A stretch of 64,000 nucleotides of DNA from Sapria himalayana (GCA_029783825.1 JAREIK010002053.1:248001-312000); one strand, 5' to 3'; shown: positions 1 through 13,329, numbered from the stretch's first letter. The notes: generated by a model from the sequence alone, not told the origin. Numbers and translations are program-made.

Positions 1-162
1 GTATATATATATATACACACACACAATTACATACATGTTTACTATAGTATACATGTATACAAATATAATTCTTAATATATATATATATATATATATAATA
101 CATATCAGAATATTGATGTATTAATAAATAAATAAATAAATAAATAAATATTATTTATTTAT

Positions 163-223
<61 letters not shown>

Positions 224-480
224 GACTTACCTTCTACTATGTATAATATCGTATATATAAATGTATTAATATATTTGTATGTACATGTGTATATACAATA
301 GAATATATACATATACAATAATTTATATATACATACATATCTTTATATATGCAAATGTATGCAAGTATTTATACATATATACTACTATATCTATATGCAA
401 CTATATACATGAATATTTTAGTACACATGTATATATATACAACACACACTAAATATGTCTATATATATAAAGCTTATCAT
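1..480. repeat. TA-rich simple-repeat block
   Basis: Alternating (TA)n, TGTATA and ACATATA words, with an (AATA)n run at about 124-151 and a (CA)n run inside. The same word order (ATGTACATG, TATATACATGAATATT, ACATGTATATATATACAA) recurs at 19.3-19.5 kb and more loosely at 40.3-40.5 kb, so this is a dispersed TA-rich family and not isolated slippage. Open frames here are low-complexity Tyr/Ile/Met strings and are not genes. Confidence 0.85.
166..217. repeat. (CA)n microsatellite
   Basis: Uninterrupted CA dinucleotides over about 52 bp, bounded by an (AATA)n run on the left and TATATA on the right. Confidence 0.97.
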
Positions 481-1189
481 AGTCATAAGGTTTATCACTT
501 CATTCCTACCATATGTGCAAATGAGCCTCATAGTTTACCTACTATCATCTACCATAACAATCTCAAACAAATCAACTAATAGTCAAAACCCTAGTTCAAT
601 TTCTATTTAATCACTATCTATCAATATCCATATCACAAAACAAATCAAAAATATTCATTCATAAATTACCAATATCACATCATAAATTCAAATTAGAAAA
701 ACCCAAGACTTATGCTATTTTAGTAAACATTTTTAAATCTAGCCTAGAGATGAAGGGTTTGAGAGCCATGCCCCCAACTTTAGGAATTGTATCAAGTCTT
801 GCATCTCTTGCTTGCTTTTGTAGTTTATGTGGTTTTTTCTTGTTTCATAGAGTGAGAGGAAGAAGAGAGAGAGAGAGATATTTTCTAAATTTTTCATCTT
901 CCACTTTTATACTTTGGGTGATTCTTCATTAATCCATCTAGGAAGTCAAGAATTTAAAAAGAAAGTCACCACTCCAGTCTTCATCTATTAAGCTTGAGGA
1001 TGTGACTCTACAAAGTAGATATGACTCTAGACTACATCTCAATCTTTCTAGAATATGAATTTTCAGAGCTAGCAATGACCACAAGTTGGGCCAAATGTCT
1101 TTGTAACATGAAGTCCTAGTGCTGTGAAGTGGATGCAACTTTGAGTAATTATCTTCTTATCTTTAATAAAGAGAAATGGTACTAGAAAA
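481..1189. other. No recognised gene; AT-rich spacer
   Basis: I see no domain, RNA or transposon signature. There is a short (AG)n run near 865-880. A 60-codon frame at 750-932 has a hydrophobic start but no family resemblance and no supporting context. Confidence 0.6.
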
Positions 1190-2640
1190 TAGTCATAGTG
1201 TGGTAAAGTGTTTCTCATATTGATATATGGTTATTGTAGTGTGATAAAGCTATTGTTAGTAATAGTGCTCAATGTCTATCGTATGGACATGGTATTTTGA
1301 CTATTTGTGAGAATTAATTATTATGATAATTTGCATATTTATTATATATAATATCTTTGAATAATATTATTAATTATTCTGAATGTCTCTAATTGGTTAT
1401 TTTTATGAGAATAACAATGAATTAAGTTTAATATAAAGTTTGTTTGATATTCATGGGATGAATATGTGTATAAGATTCAAATTAAATTTATATCTATTTG
1501 TTGAGAATAAATATTAGATAGACTCATCTTTAGATTAATATATGGATCAGAGTCATAAGTTAATCTCTAATAGTTGTATCATTAAATCCTTTGACCCAAA
1601 ATTGCTATAGTTCTCAACATAAGGAATATTATGTTTGATATAATCAAACATTATTTAGATGACTATAAAGGATATACTTGAACATAATAAGAATTATGTA
1701 GTAAGATATGAGTGATTTATATGAAATTTATCCCTCTTATTATAAGAGAGATATCTTAAGGTCCCCTCGATAATTGAGATAGGGAAATACATGGTCGTGC
1801 TCAAATAAATTGATAGAGATCAATATCATTTGTTTAGTCGGCCTAATTGGGTTTAGAGTAATCAAAGATAGAATGATTTAAGATTAACTTTGTCCATGTC
1901 TTATATTCTATCAAGATATTATAAGACAAAGGGATTATGTCATTTGTTATATTAAGGTTGTCTCAGATCATGAGCTTTTTATTTAACTTGGATAATCATA
2001 ATGTCTTGCTAGAGGGTACTTATGACTTGTAGGATTAAAATGTAAATTATACTTACTACTAATGTCAATTGAACTTAAAGGGTCGCACATTAAGAATGAA
2101 TTATAATGGTTATGAGTTTTCACTCTCTATAGTAATTTATAATGGTTATCAAGATATTTTCTTATTGGATAATAAATAATCTGTAAATGGTTTTTAAAAG
2201 ATTTTAAATATATATTAATATATAAATTTTTTTCCTTATTTGAAAAGAATTTGAATTTAAATTATTATTATTTAAAAGAGTTTTAAATATATAAAAATAT
2301 GAAATTTTTTTTTGACTTTAATCCTAGCAGACTCATATATATATATATGTAAGACATAGAAAAGGTGAGGTGTCATCTTTACTTTGAGAGCAACCAAAAT
2401 AGAGAGAACGAAAAGAAAAACCATAATTTCATTTTGAGAAGACGGATTAGAACTAGTATTCAACTAGATCATTATTATTTATTCGTGTGTGGATACCTGT
2501 AGAGGGTGATCCTTTTTATGAAAGGCAACACCTTTGAAGATCCAAATAAGCTAAGATGCAGACTTTCAAGGCTTGATGAATCGATCTATAAGAGGTAAGT
2601 TTCATTTACCCTTTCTTCAGTTTTATGAAATGCATGTGAT
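1190..2640 (+). repeat. LTR-like segment related to repeat R3
   Basis: This non-coding stretch shares short ordered blocks with R3 at 44.2 kb and 55.4 kb. The clearest is a GTGAACTTAGAGGGTCGTAC-like motif near 2,066-2,096, matched near 44,838 and 55,767. A second is the cttgctagAGGG...TATGACTTGT block near 2,010. The right end (about 2,480-2,600: a GTGTGGATACC motif, GGCAACACCTTTGAAGATCC, then AAGAGGTAAG) resembles the 3' parts of plant LTRs. I infer a solo or degraded LTR; no TSD or PBS was established. Confidence 0.45.
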
Positions 2641-5600
2641 CCTTTGTAGGTTAAGAAATGAAAAAATTTAAATTTTGCTACGTTTATGTTCCAATTTTCC
2701 TGGATATTATGCTTGTAACATTAGTCCTTCTTAATGATTATATGGTCATGACATTGAGAAATAGTTTCGGTAACCAGAAGGTCTTGTGTATTCTCTGGCT
2801 GTGTCCCATGGAAATGGCCACAACACAAAATTTTCACTTCATATATCTTAAAGTGTTCATGGTGTTGGGGGTGGCTGCATCACTAACTTTCTCTTTTCTC
2901 ATGTATCATGTTGCCATGACTCTACAAAAATATTGTGGCATTGAAAATTAACTCAAGCATAAAAGTTGTGGCTTTGCCTTTCTTTTAGGATAAAAGTCAT
3001 GGTCTTGGTAAATGATAGTACTCAAATAATATTCTCTATAACTTTAGTGTCTCAAAAGTCATACCTCTGAATAATTTTCATTACTTTGGGCTAAGTAATT
3101 TTTGCTTTGTAACTTTTTGTAGCTAAAAATTCATAACTTCATTAAAGTCTTAAAACTCTAAGTTAAGACTACCAAGTCATATTAAAGATAAAGTTGTAGC
3201 ATTTATACTTGATCAAGACTTTGAATATTATTTAAATTTCTAGAGATAGGTATGATTGTGTCTCTATGATGACATTAAAACCTATAAGAATATGTTGCAT
3301 AGTAAGAATATTATGCTAATTAGTGTTAGGGTCATGATATACAAGGATTATCATGACCAATTAGATAGAGTTTTAGTTAAAAATTGATGCTAAAATCTCA
3401 CAAGACTCAATCTTCTACTTCCTCTACTAAACACTCCTAAAAATCTATTGATTTTATGACCATTCATCAAAATTTATCAAAACTCTGAAGTTGTGAAGTA
3501 ATTGCATAATTTTCCTCATTTCATGTCTACACAACATCATTAAGTATGAAAATAGCTAAGAATTTTGGATAGTTTGAATGATAAACATTCATCCTTAGTA
3601 GTGAAAGTCCAAGGATGACTATCACCTTATATGCCAAAAGAGCATGTGAACATTACCATTTTATCTACCCTTCATTCTATTATCAATCATAATATTAATG
3701 AAGCACTAATGAAAAATCATTATGAACAAAAAAGTGAGTCAACCATATAGTATAAATATCTTTCTAAAAACTCAAGTTTATTTTCTCACCTTGAGCAACA
3801 ATTTTATTCAATATTGATTGATTGAACTACCAACTCAATTCCTATGGGATTGATATTTGGACTTACTTCCATTTTACTATTTGTATGACCCATATACATG
3901 CTGAACTATGTTGAATGCGAGAAAATCAACTAACAGATTTTGGGATCATATCAATCAATAATATGATTTGATACCCTCACAAAGTCTTAATAGTCACCAC
4001 TATGGATGATCCTCTTATGGTTATGCTTTTGGTTTAACTATCACATGTTCCAAAGCTATACATTTATTAGTCCATTGGCCATCCCACAATTCTATACTTT
4101 TTAGGTAATACGATAATTATGTGGCCATAATTTTACTCGTACTTTTAACTTTATTAGTATCTTACTTGAATCAATTAATATATAATACTCTAGTAATTTT
4201 ACCCATGGAAATCATATAAGAAGAAAGTAATCATATGGTTGTCACAACGTAATGGTTCACATCCCATGACTTTCCTATCACTATCAACTATAGCCATCAC
4301 ATGACTCCCAAGAATTTGTGAACCCTAGGTTAGACATTATACATATTCCTCATATCATTTTAGGGTCAGTCATTCTAGGGTCAGTCATTCTAAAAGATAA
4401 TAATGGAATGGTCCTAATTACATTTGTACTTTTAATTTTTTAAAGTATCATACTCATATTAATTAATCTTACATTGTTTAAGGTTTTCATGCATGGATCC
4501 ATCACATGAGGAAGAGAGTCTGAGGGTTGTCACTTCTTATTTATACTCACCTTTTGCATGTACATGGTAGTTTTTCTATCATCATCCACCATGGTCAACA
4601 TATATCGATCCATTAGATGGTGAAGCCCATTTGAAGAAATACCCATATCTAGTAATATTCAAAGCATAACAATATCACAATTATTCATTGCTAAACCATA
4701 TCTATCATAATTCATACATAATTACATAAACCAAAAATAGGTTTCTAATTAGCCTAATATTAGAGAGAAATTTGGATGATGAGATTGAAGAAGAATTTCA
4801 TTGAATTGGGTATTCCCAATGATTGTTCACATTAGGATCTAGGTTTCAGATCCAATTCCCATTCCACATTTTTTTTTGCATTTGGCCTGAGATTGTATTT
4901 CTAAACATGGATTGTATTTATGCCTTATTTAACTCACAAGCTTTTCCATATTTTCTTCTCTTTTCGAACTCTCAAAACTCCAAACTTCTATAAATTCTTG
5001 AAGTCCAGCTTTATATCCTCGAATCTCATTAATTACTATAGTGTTTAATGAATTCAATTCCATGATATTGGGTTAAAGTCATGAAAAATAATTTTTTTAG
5101 ATTATTTCTGGATCATTATGTCAATTACTATAGTTCTCAAATCTCATCAATTATTATAGTGTTCAATGAATTCAATGCTATGACATTGGGTTGAAATCAT
5201 GAAAAAAATCATGATTTCAGCATATCAGTATGAGGATAAAGTCATGGTGCAAAAAAAAATGTTGTTGCTTAGATATTTTATCTCTAAAGTAATAAAGTTA
5301 TGACATCAAAAAAAAAAAAAATCCTTGCATAAAATCACTTATCAAAATGTGATTTTAGTTCTTTAATTATTTTGTCGTGACTTGGAACTTCACATATAGA
5401 TCAAGCATAAGCTGCCACTATGTAAAAATAATGGCATGGTTCAAAATGTGTTTCGAGAAATTGTGGCCATAATTTCAAATAACATGGCGGCCATGATGAA
5501 TTTGTTGCATAGCGGAAAGATGATGTAATCCAAGGGTAGAATCACGACATGAAAAGAAGACTATGACTTGTTTGTAGAGTTGCACTCAAGAAAGGATGCT

Positions 5601-6179
5601 CTGAATTCTTCATAGGCCTGGAGTATAAACTATCATGACATTAAAAAACGTCATCACTCCTCCTTATTTTGCTGCACTTCATTTTCATTTTTCACCAACT
5701 TTTAAATTTCACTACTATTTATCATGAAAAACTTATCATGAAATACTTATCTTAAAGCTCAAATGTTATACAAATATATCATGAAAAACTCCAATATTAT
5801 CTATATAAATACATCCCAAGAAGATTTTGCCTTGGCCATAGTGTTTGGCACATCTTTTGTAAGCTGGAGAGCATAATGTTTACTATCAACATACCCCACA
5901 TGTGAGTTTCTAATTATTGCAGACATCCATAATGTAGGTGTTGTCTCGACTATTTACTCCCCAAAAAAAGTTTATATTTCTATCTACACTATCTCTTCAT
6001 CAAGAGTATCTGTGGCACCTATAGAAATTGAGTCATAACGCATTTTGTGATTTCATGAATTGAATATCTCATGGCCGACTTTGTGACATCATGAGTAGAA
6101 TGTGTTGCGACTCACTTTATTCAATAAAATCACCCACATCACAACATATTGGGACTCTTCCATTCTTGCACTCCCTGAA
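2641..6179. other. Unassigned AT-rich region with many ATGAC words
   Basis: No recognisable coding. The words CATGAC, TCATGAC and GTCATGG recur many times, as they do in the R1 minisatellites further right. A short piece near 3,590-3,660 (CATCCTTAGTAGTGAAAGTCC) resembles 41,655-41,690 in the R1c repeat. I looked for the missing RT of the adjacent copia here and did not find it. A 97-codon frame at 2658-2951 lies in this word-rich DNA and matches no family I know. Confidence 0.5.
5018..5206. repeat. Imperfect tandem duplication, ~118-bp period
   Basis: Two ~70-bp blocks, at about 5,018-5,090 and 5,136-5,206, share the order CTCATTAATTACTATAGTG, AATGAATTCAATTCCATGA, ATTGGGTTAAAGTCATGAAA with a few substitutions. 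The spacer is unrelated. Confidence 0.8.
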
Positions 6180-7050
6180 CATGATACCTCTATTATAGAT
6201 GACTATTCTAGTCTTTAGATTCTAAAGCTTATAATGTTTGATGCCTTCCTTATTGTCAACAAACTTGCATTTTTCTCAATTGAAGTCAAATATTCCTTTT
6301 TTTCTTTTAGCACTTGCATGTACATATCACATATAAAAACTAGAAAGATGAGTTACACTCAATTTTCTTCCATACAAAAAATCAAAAGGGCTCCGATCCT
6401 CCACCACTGATGTAAAAATGTGGTTCTCCAAGTAGAAGGTTGTGGCAATTGCTTCATCCCAAAATTTAGGCTCCAAACTTGTCCAACTCATCATGCACCT
6501 CATCTTCTCCATCAACATTATATTTAGCCTTTCATCCACTCTATTCTTTTATGGTATCATCTTGATTGTGTTATACTTGACAATGCCCGAATCATCATAG
6601 AACCTATCAAATAGAAAGTACTCTATAACATTATTTATAAGTAGAATCTTTATCTTATTGTTGAATCTATTCTTCACAAGAACTTTGAACACCTAGAACT
6701 ATTCTAACCCCTCAATTATCTTCTAAATACAAAATACCCAAACATACTTAGAGAAATTATATACAAAAGATATATAATACCTTGATCTCCCAAGGGATGG
6801 TTTCAAAGTTTTACTGAACAAATCATTATGAATTAAATCTAGCACATTTGTTAATTTGGTAGCTGTAGATTTTAACTTAACTCATTTTTACTATTCACCC
6901 AAGGAATCCTCACAAAAGTTGACCCCTTATGAACAATTTGGTAATCCTTAAATCATTTCATTCAAAGGTATACTTACCAAACTCTTGTCACTTATGTTCT
7001 TTAATCTTTGATGCCATAATATAGTTCTATGTCAAGACATTAAACTTATG
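6180..7050 (-). pseudogene. Ty1/copia integrase remnant
   Basis: Reading the minus strand from 7,050 downwards gives the order of a plant copia integrase: a GAG-pre-integrase block (LWHQRLKNISDKSL), PNCS..VNFCEDSLG, the first catalytic region LDLIHNDL, GRSRYYISFVYNFSKYVWVF, then IP-stop-KNRVDERLN corresponding to the TPQQNGV-ER region with its glutamate. This is followed by FWDEAIATTFYLENH and VTHLSSF, ending with KEGIKHYKL and YNRGIMFRE. The second catalytic Asp region (DNGGEY in the family) reads INNVIEY, so that Asp is lost. Scattered stops make it non-functional. RT should follow below 6,180 but is missing. The upstream gag-protease is probably the remnant at 14.9-16.2 kb, separated by the R1-bounded insertion. 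Confidence 0.88.
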
Positions 7051-7789
7051 TTCTTTAATCTTTTACGTTCTCTTGCCTTGACTTTGAACTTAGTTAAGAC
7101 ATTTCATTAGATGTTTGGTATTCAAATTACCAAGAATTCTTGAGTATTTTAGTGCTATTATATTATGTGTAAGCATGGAAATGAGATATAATTGAATAAA
7201 TTTCATGACTTTGGACTTTATCATTAAATTGATAGGGTTTTGGTGGCTTTTGGCTACTTGATAATTTATGAATCTTTGAACAATTTTGGTATTTATTGGC
7301 CAAAACAAACTCTACTTAATAAGTCATGAAAATCTTTGTATGACATGACTTTGTTATCTCATTAGCATAATTCTTCAACTATGCAATATATTTTTTGTGA
7401 GTGCAATATTATCATAAAGTCATAACCATACTTATCTCATAATAATTAGACCGCGGTGACATTAATTTTAATGTCATAGTAACTATTTACTCAACTAGTA
7501 CTAAAAGTCATGACCAATTCTTAGCACTAAGACTTTATCATTAACAAAGCCTCATAATCTTAAGTTAGAGTTATGACTTTTTTAAAAGATTTGACTTTTA
7601 AGTTATAAAAAGTTACAAAATCAAAACAACCCAGACCAAAGTTATGAGAATTATCTAGCACCATGATTTTTGGATACAAAATATCATAGAGAGTATTTAC
7701 TTGAGTATGATCATTCTCCAATACCAAGACTCTTGTCCTCAATAGAAGACAAAACTTGACTTTTATATTCTAGCAATTTGCTAATGCCA

Positions 7790-8240
7790 CGGCCTTTTGT
7801 TGTGCCATGACCATGTTATATATCAAAAAGGACATGTCCAAAGTGGTGACCATTCTTAACATTATGGTTATTTGAAGCAAAAGAGAAACTATTCTTTATT
7901 CCAAAACCATTCCTAGTGCCATAGTTATTTAATGCACAAGATAGATTATTTTTTCAAGTCATGATCATTCTCAGCACTGCATGCATATTATGTATTATGT
8001 ACATGAGAGGTTATTCCCAATATCATGACTAATCCTAGCACCAAAATTATATGATGAATGAGAAAGACTAATTCCAAAGACATGGACATTCTCAATATTA
8101 TGACTTTATGTTATAAAGATAAGAGGCCAAAGTCATGAATAATTCATAGCACTATGACTTAGTATTATAGAAAGATTGGGACTCGTTCAAAAGCCAATGA
8201 TAGTTTATTAAGTTGTGACCTCGATCTAAGAGATAAAGGC
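7790..8240. repeat. Degenerate ~57-bp minisatellite in R1a
   Basis: About seven to eight imperfect units, each starting near CATGACCATTCYTAGCAC and continuing TATGACTTTATG...ACAAGAGAG...CCAAAGT. Unit lengths vary from about 45 to 64 bp. The homologous array lies in R1b. Confidence 0.75.
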
Positions 8241-8249
8241 CAAGTTGTG

Positions 8250-8280
8250 GCATATCATAGTCATTCTGACTATGATATGC
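8250..8280. other. Perfect 14-bp inverted repeat with 3-nt loop
   Basis: GCATATCATAGTCA (8,250-8,263), TTC, TGACTATGATATGC (8,267-8,280) form a perfect hairpin directly at the right edge of the minisatellite. The corresponding site in R1b (about 13,695-13,720) has only the right arm in altered form. Confidence 0.95.
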
Positions 8281-9260
8281 GAGACAAACTTATATGGTAA
8301 AATTCAAAATTTGATTATGTTAATCATTATGTGTATAATATTCACAAAGCCAAAAGCACAAATAATTTTACATGTCAATCCAATATACCTGTCTTAGAAA
8401 AACTATTTCTAAATTATGGTAGATATTATATTGAATATTTTCTTAAGAATGTTAACTTTAGTATGTGAGTCACACAGTCATTGCTAATAATGATGATAGG
8501 TAATTCATGTGACATGTGCAAGTGTATTATGACTCACCAGGTAGTGATAATCTTTTGAGTTAATTTCACTCATATGATTTCTATTGGTGAAACTTAAGAG
8601 AATCATATGTTAATTATATGAGTATACTGTTAATGAAGTTAAAAGTGAAAATGCTTATAACCCATGCCAATTCTTGGTCTTTATGAAACCTTAGGCCAAA
8701 GAATAAGAACATGCATATGAAGAAACTATCGAGGGTAGTAAACAAGTTACCTAAAATGTATGAGTTTCTGAATAATTTCTAGTAGAGATGATTTGTTGTC
8801 TCAATGGTAAAGTACCATTGAAAAATTATGAGGGGACAATTGTTAGGATGAGCATAATTGTGATAAACACTTTGTATGTTGTTAGGGAAATTGTCATTGC
8901 ACAACAACCTAACATTCATTCTCTATTTAAACTCAATATAATTAGAATTATTTGAATATACATCACATAAATTAAGTGAACAGCCTTAAAATCTAAAAGT
9001 CACACAAAAATCCTTCATTTTTCTTTACTAGAATTGTATTATTTCAAGTTTTGTTGACCAAAGTACTAATACATGAACTATGTGATTGATATCTAGATGA
9101 AAGTCCTCATTACTACTTGTACTTTTATATACTTGATCTTTTTCGATGAAATATTCTTACCAATGAGTTTTTGGGATACTATCTAATAACTAAAATTAGA
9201 TAGTATAATAAAGTTATAATAAGTTTTTATTATCCTTGCTAGAGATTATTTAGTTTGGTT

Positions 9261-11964
9261 ATTCAACATGAGTTGATATAATTATTCTTGAAAAAAAATA
9301 ATTTTTTTAGTAGTTAAATAACATTAATTTTGATAAAATTTTCTAGATCCAATAGCTAGTCTAGTTATCATGTTTGAAAAATATTGTTGTGTTTTATATT
9401 TTGCTTTTATATTTTCCATTTTATAGCCAACCAATCTAAAATGAAAAATCACAGGATTGGGCTAACATCTCAAGACTCTAAAAGAAATAAATCAAAAGAT
9501 GATATATAGCCAAACATTTGAGGAAAACCTTAATAAATTCTCTTAAAAAGTTAAAGGTTAAGAATGATGTAGATGATTACCATTTAAGATGAAATGAGAC
9601 AAGAATGGATGAGAATATTGTAAACTATCAATACAAAGAGACATCAGACTAACTATTCACAAAGTAGTGACTTATATTATACATTGAATGGTAACCCGAG
9701 TCAATACTATTATCAGCCAATAGTGAGTTATAGAAAGTAAAGATCATGAAGCCATGAGCTAAGCACATTATATAAGTCCCATCAATTCCCTGAATCTTCA
9801 TTAGAAATTATACTTACCAAAAAACTAAATGATTTGAGAAGATCAAATGTTACTGTAAAAGAGAGAGAGAAACAATGGAGGGAAAGAGATGAAGTTACTA
9901 ATTTGGTTATGTTTAAAAAAAGTTCTGTAATAGAAGTTTAATAGTTAATATAAATAAAGTTAAGAAAGTTAAAAAATATGATGAAAGCATTGCAATAGAA
10001 ATATCTATGGCTAATATAAAGATACATAAGGTTGAGAGCCCATAAGAGGAATTTCATGATATAATCTCAATTATGAAAAAAGAAGAGGTGAATGATAAAC
10101 TATTGTGTTTGATATGGAGGAAGTTGATGAGGAGAATTAGGAACAAAATAGTGGAAAATGTCAAAATATTTAGTAATGTCAGGGCAAGGGTGAAAATAAT
10201 GTAGATTAGCTTCATCCCAACTATCTTTTTAGATGATGTCATCATGATGATAACTTATCTAATATGAATGACTAATATTGAAAGTACAAGAAAAAAAAAG
10301 AGATCAAGAATTATACGGAGAAATTAGCTTAGACAATTGGGATTTCTAATGAAAAAGATAAATCATTAATGATCTAGCTACGAACGTTAACCATAGCATT
10401 ACTTGAGAGGCAATCCAAGAGTTTTTTTGTAGGTTACTTGATGAAGTTCTTTATAATAAAATATGTATTATATTTAAATAGTTACGCATGAAAGAAGCAT
10501 TGATCCAAACTATATGCGAATCTAATCATTTAAGCCTAAAGCTATAGAAAGTTTTCAGCACCATGACTTTTGTATCATAAAAAAATGACCATCAGAAGTT
10601 GAATAACAAAGTAATGGGCATGCCCAGCATTGCAACTTTGTTGTTACAAAAATAAAAGTATCATTAGAAACTAAATGAAAAAGACGTGACCATGACCCAA
10701 TATTGTGAATTTGAAGTAACAACTTGGACAATGCTATGACTTTTCGGTTGCAGAAATAAAATGTGAGTCCTCAGATTTGCAACCTTCATTAATTAGGGCA
10801 TGACTATAAATACTCAACCCTAGAAATTCTTCAACACATTTTTATTTCTCTTTTGAAGTCATGACAACCCAACCCTAAATCTATTAATCATATTAATTTG
10901 ATGATAGAAGGGAGAAGGTCCTAAAAAAATGGCCGAGAAATGAGCCACAAGGAGAAAAAGAAATGATAGAAACCTAGCACCACATATATTCCACCTAAAT
11001 TCATCACACTCATGACAATTTTTGTTATAGAACTAAGCTAGCAATGGATGAACTCAATTCTTGCAATGAAAGACTTTATTGGATAAATAAGATTTATCAA
11101 ATTCATCTCTCCTTTTGAGGATATTATCAGAAAGAGGAATTGATTATTATTTTGTATGCATGAAGAATGAGAAAATACTTCCATTTTGAAAGAATTGTGT
11201 GCCAATTTGAAGGAAAGGAAATGAACAATATGCTATATGAGATATATTTGAGTGCATTTTGATTGGAAAATAATAAACGAGTTGCTTGGATTCCAAAGAG
11301 CCAAAGATAGTATAGATTTTAAATCACTCTAAAGTCAGCCTATGTTTCTAGCTATTGCTAGTTTTTTGGCAGATAGAAAGGGCACATAGAGGGTGACTTC
11401 AAAAAGCACATATGGATATTTGATTTTGGGAGAACTCATAGAGGTGACTAAAGTTTAATTATTTTTTATATGCTAATTTTTATTACCATCTCTTCATGTC
11501 TTGATGATTATTTTGGAAAGAGTGATATTGTTGTATGTCATCCTTGTTGGTTATAGTTTTTATGTGAGAAAGATTCTAAAAAAATCAATTCTTGATTTTC
11601 TCAAAGGAGAATTTTTTACCAACTAATTTACTATTCCCTTATTACCTTATTATGTCTAGCTAAGAAAGTCCCCATAGATGATCATGTTAATGTGATGCGC
11701 CCAATCGTATCCTCATGATCTTGTTGGGTGTAAAAGGAGAATTGAAAAAGATATAAAAAGAAAGAAGCCATTGCTTGAAAGGGAAGGACTGATAGAAATT
11801 TGAGATGATATATTGTAACCAATTATGGTGAATTAATTTGAGATGATGTTGAAGAAGTTTTTTTATTGAGGGGAAAGTTATTGCTCAGGAATAAGCAATA
11901 GTTTTAGTATAGTAGGTTGTTCAATGATCAAAGTATCGAATAATCTTAATTATTTTGGTTCTAT
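9261..11964. other. Interior between R1a and R1b; no recognised coding
   Basis: AT-rich with stops in all frames; the longest open stretches are about 60 codons. A CATGAC-rich patch at about 10,550-10,900 shares words with the R1 minisatellites (AGCACCATGACTTTTG). I found no RT, integrase, transposase or gag motif here. Confidence 0.6.
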
Positions 11965-12609
11965 TAGATGATGTTTAAGCACAAAAAGAGATATAATTAG
12001 ATCGAGTTTATGATTTTAAAGTTTAGTGGATTTTGATAAATAGTCATGAAATCGCTAGGTTTTTGGAGGCTTTTGGCTACTTGGTATTTTATGGATCATT
12101 GAGGGATTTCGACATCCATTCTTGGTTGAAACTCTACTTAATTAGTCATGACAATCTTTGTACGTCATAACTCTACTACCTCATTGTCAGAATTCTTTAA
12201 ATGTGCAACATATTCTTTGTGGTTGTAATATTATCATTGAGTCACATTCATATATATCTCATAATAATTAAATAACTATGATATTAATTTTATATTATAC
12301 TAATCAAGTATCTCACTTGTGTTAAAAGATGTAGCAACTTCTTAGTACTCAACTTTACCATTAATAAGGATAAGTAGTTTTAGGTCAGAGCTATGACTTT
12401 TCACAAATCCATGACTTTTGAGCTACATAAAATTACAAAACCAAAACTGCTTAGGCCAAAACCATGATAATTATCCAATACCATGACTTTTGGATACAAA
12501 AGATTACAAAGGGAATTTACTCAATTATGACCATTTTCTAAGACAGACTCTTGTCCTTAATATAGAAGGAAAAAATATGAATTTTATATTTGGGCTAATT
12601 ATTAACGTC

Positions 12610-13045
12610 ATGGCCTTTTGCAACATCATGACCATATTATATATGATAAATATCAAGACCAAAGTCATGGTCATTCTCGGTGCCATAATTATTTGATGCT
12701 TAAGACCATTGTTTATTCCATGACTATTTCCAACACTATGGTCATTTGATGTACAAGAAAGACCATTATTCTCATTGTGGTCAGTCTTAGTATCATGACC
12801 ATATTATACACATGAGAGGTCATTTTCAATATCATGGTCATTCCTAGCATCGTGTCTACATGATGAATGAGAGAGGACAATGCTAAAGTCATAACCATTC
12901 CTAATATCTTGACTTTGTGTTGTAAAGATAGTAGGCCTAAGTCTCAGATACTTCCTAGCACTATAACTTTGTATTATTGAAAGATTGGAAGCCATTTGAA
13001 AGTGGTGACCACTTTCCAGACTCATGACCTCAAGCTTAAATGATG
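12610..13045. repeat. Degenerate ~57-bp minisatellite in R1b
   Basis: Consecutive units begin near 12,664, 12,719, 12,780, 12,833, 12,892 and 12,947 (CATGGTCATTC, CATGACTATTT, TGGTCAGTCTTAG and similar). They share the internal ATGAT..A.GAGAG motif. It is the counterpart of 7,790-8,240. Confidence 0.75.
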
Positions 13046-13296
13046 AAGGATAAAATTGATGCATCTTTTAAAATCCATAGCTTTCTACTAGAATAATGTA
13101 GAAATATCAGTGTATAAAAGAAGAAAGAGAAGAATGCTAGAAAAATACTTCTTCTATTCCATGGAACAAGACAAAGTCATAGCACAACAAATAGTCCTAT
13201 GTGTGATATTTACACTCTCTAGGGGATCTACATGTAAGCAAAGGATGCAAGACATATGCTAAACTATAAAGTTGGGAAACACAACTCAAAATCTCC

Positions 13297-13297
<1 letters not shown>

Positions 13298-13327
<30 letters not shown>
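13298..13327. repeat. Poly(C) tract, 30 bp
   Basis: Thirty consecutive C residues as given, in a strongly AT-rich setting. On the minus strand this is G30, capable of quadruplex formation. The exact length of such a run is often unreliable in assemblies. Confidence 0.9.

Positions 13328-13329
<2 letters not shown>

Larger units (their letters stand above)
7160..9260 (+). repeat. Repeat R1a
   Basis: Aligns in order with R1b. Shared landmarks are GAGATATAATTGAATAA, GGCTTTTGGCTACTTG (about 7,245 and 12,070), CTCTACTTAATAAGTCATGA, ATCTCATAATAATTA, a minisatellite, CACAAAGCCAAAAGCACAAAT (about 8,343), ATGTATGAGTTTCTGAAT, and TTTGGGATACTATCTAA at the right end. Identity looks like about 70-80 percent with many small indels. 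No coding recognised. Confidence 0.8.

Noticed and set aside
166..217. Possible CRISPR-like array from regular repeats
   Set aside because: Plain dinucleotide repeats with no spacers; the plant-type retroelements make it irrelevant.
349..579. 76-codon plus-strand frame
   Set aside because: Mostly Tyr/Ile/Met from TA-rich simple repeat; no real protein character.
750..932. 60-codon plus-strand frame with hydrophobic start
   Set aside because: Too short, ends in an (AG)n run, no second exon or homologous copy.
2658..2951. 97-codon plus-strand frame with membrane-like stretches
   Set aside because: Lies in ATGAC-word-rich DNA beside an LTR-like end; no family match and no other coding nearby.
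12713..13064. Overlapping minus-strand frames
   Set aside because: Products of the ~57-bp minisatellite, not a gene.
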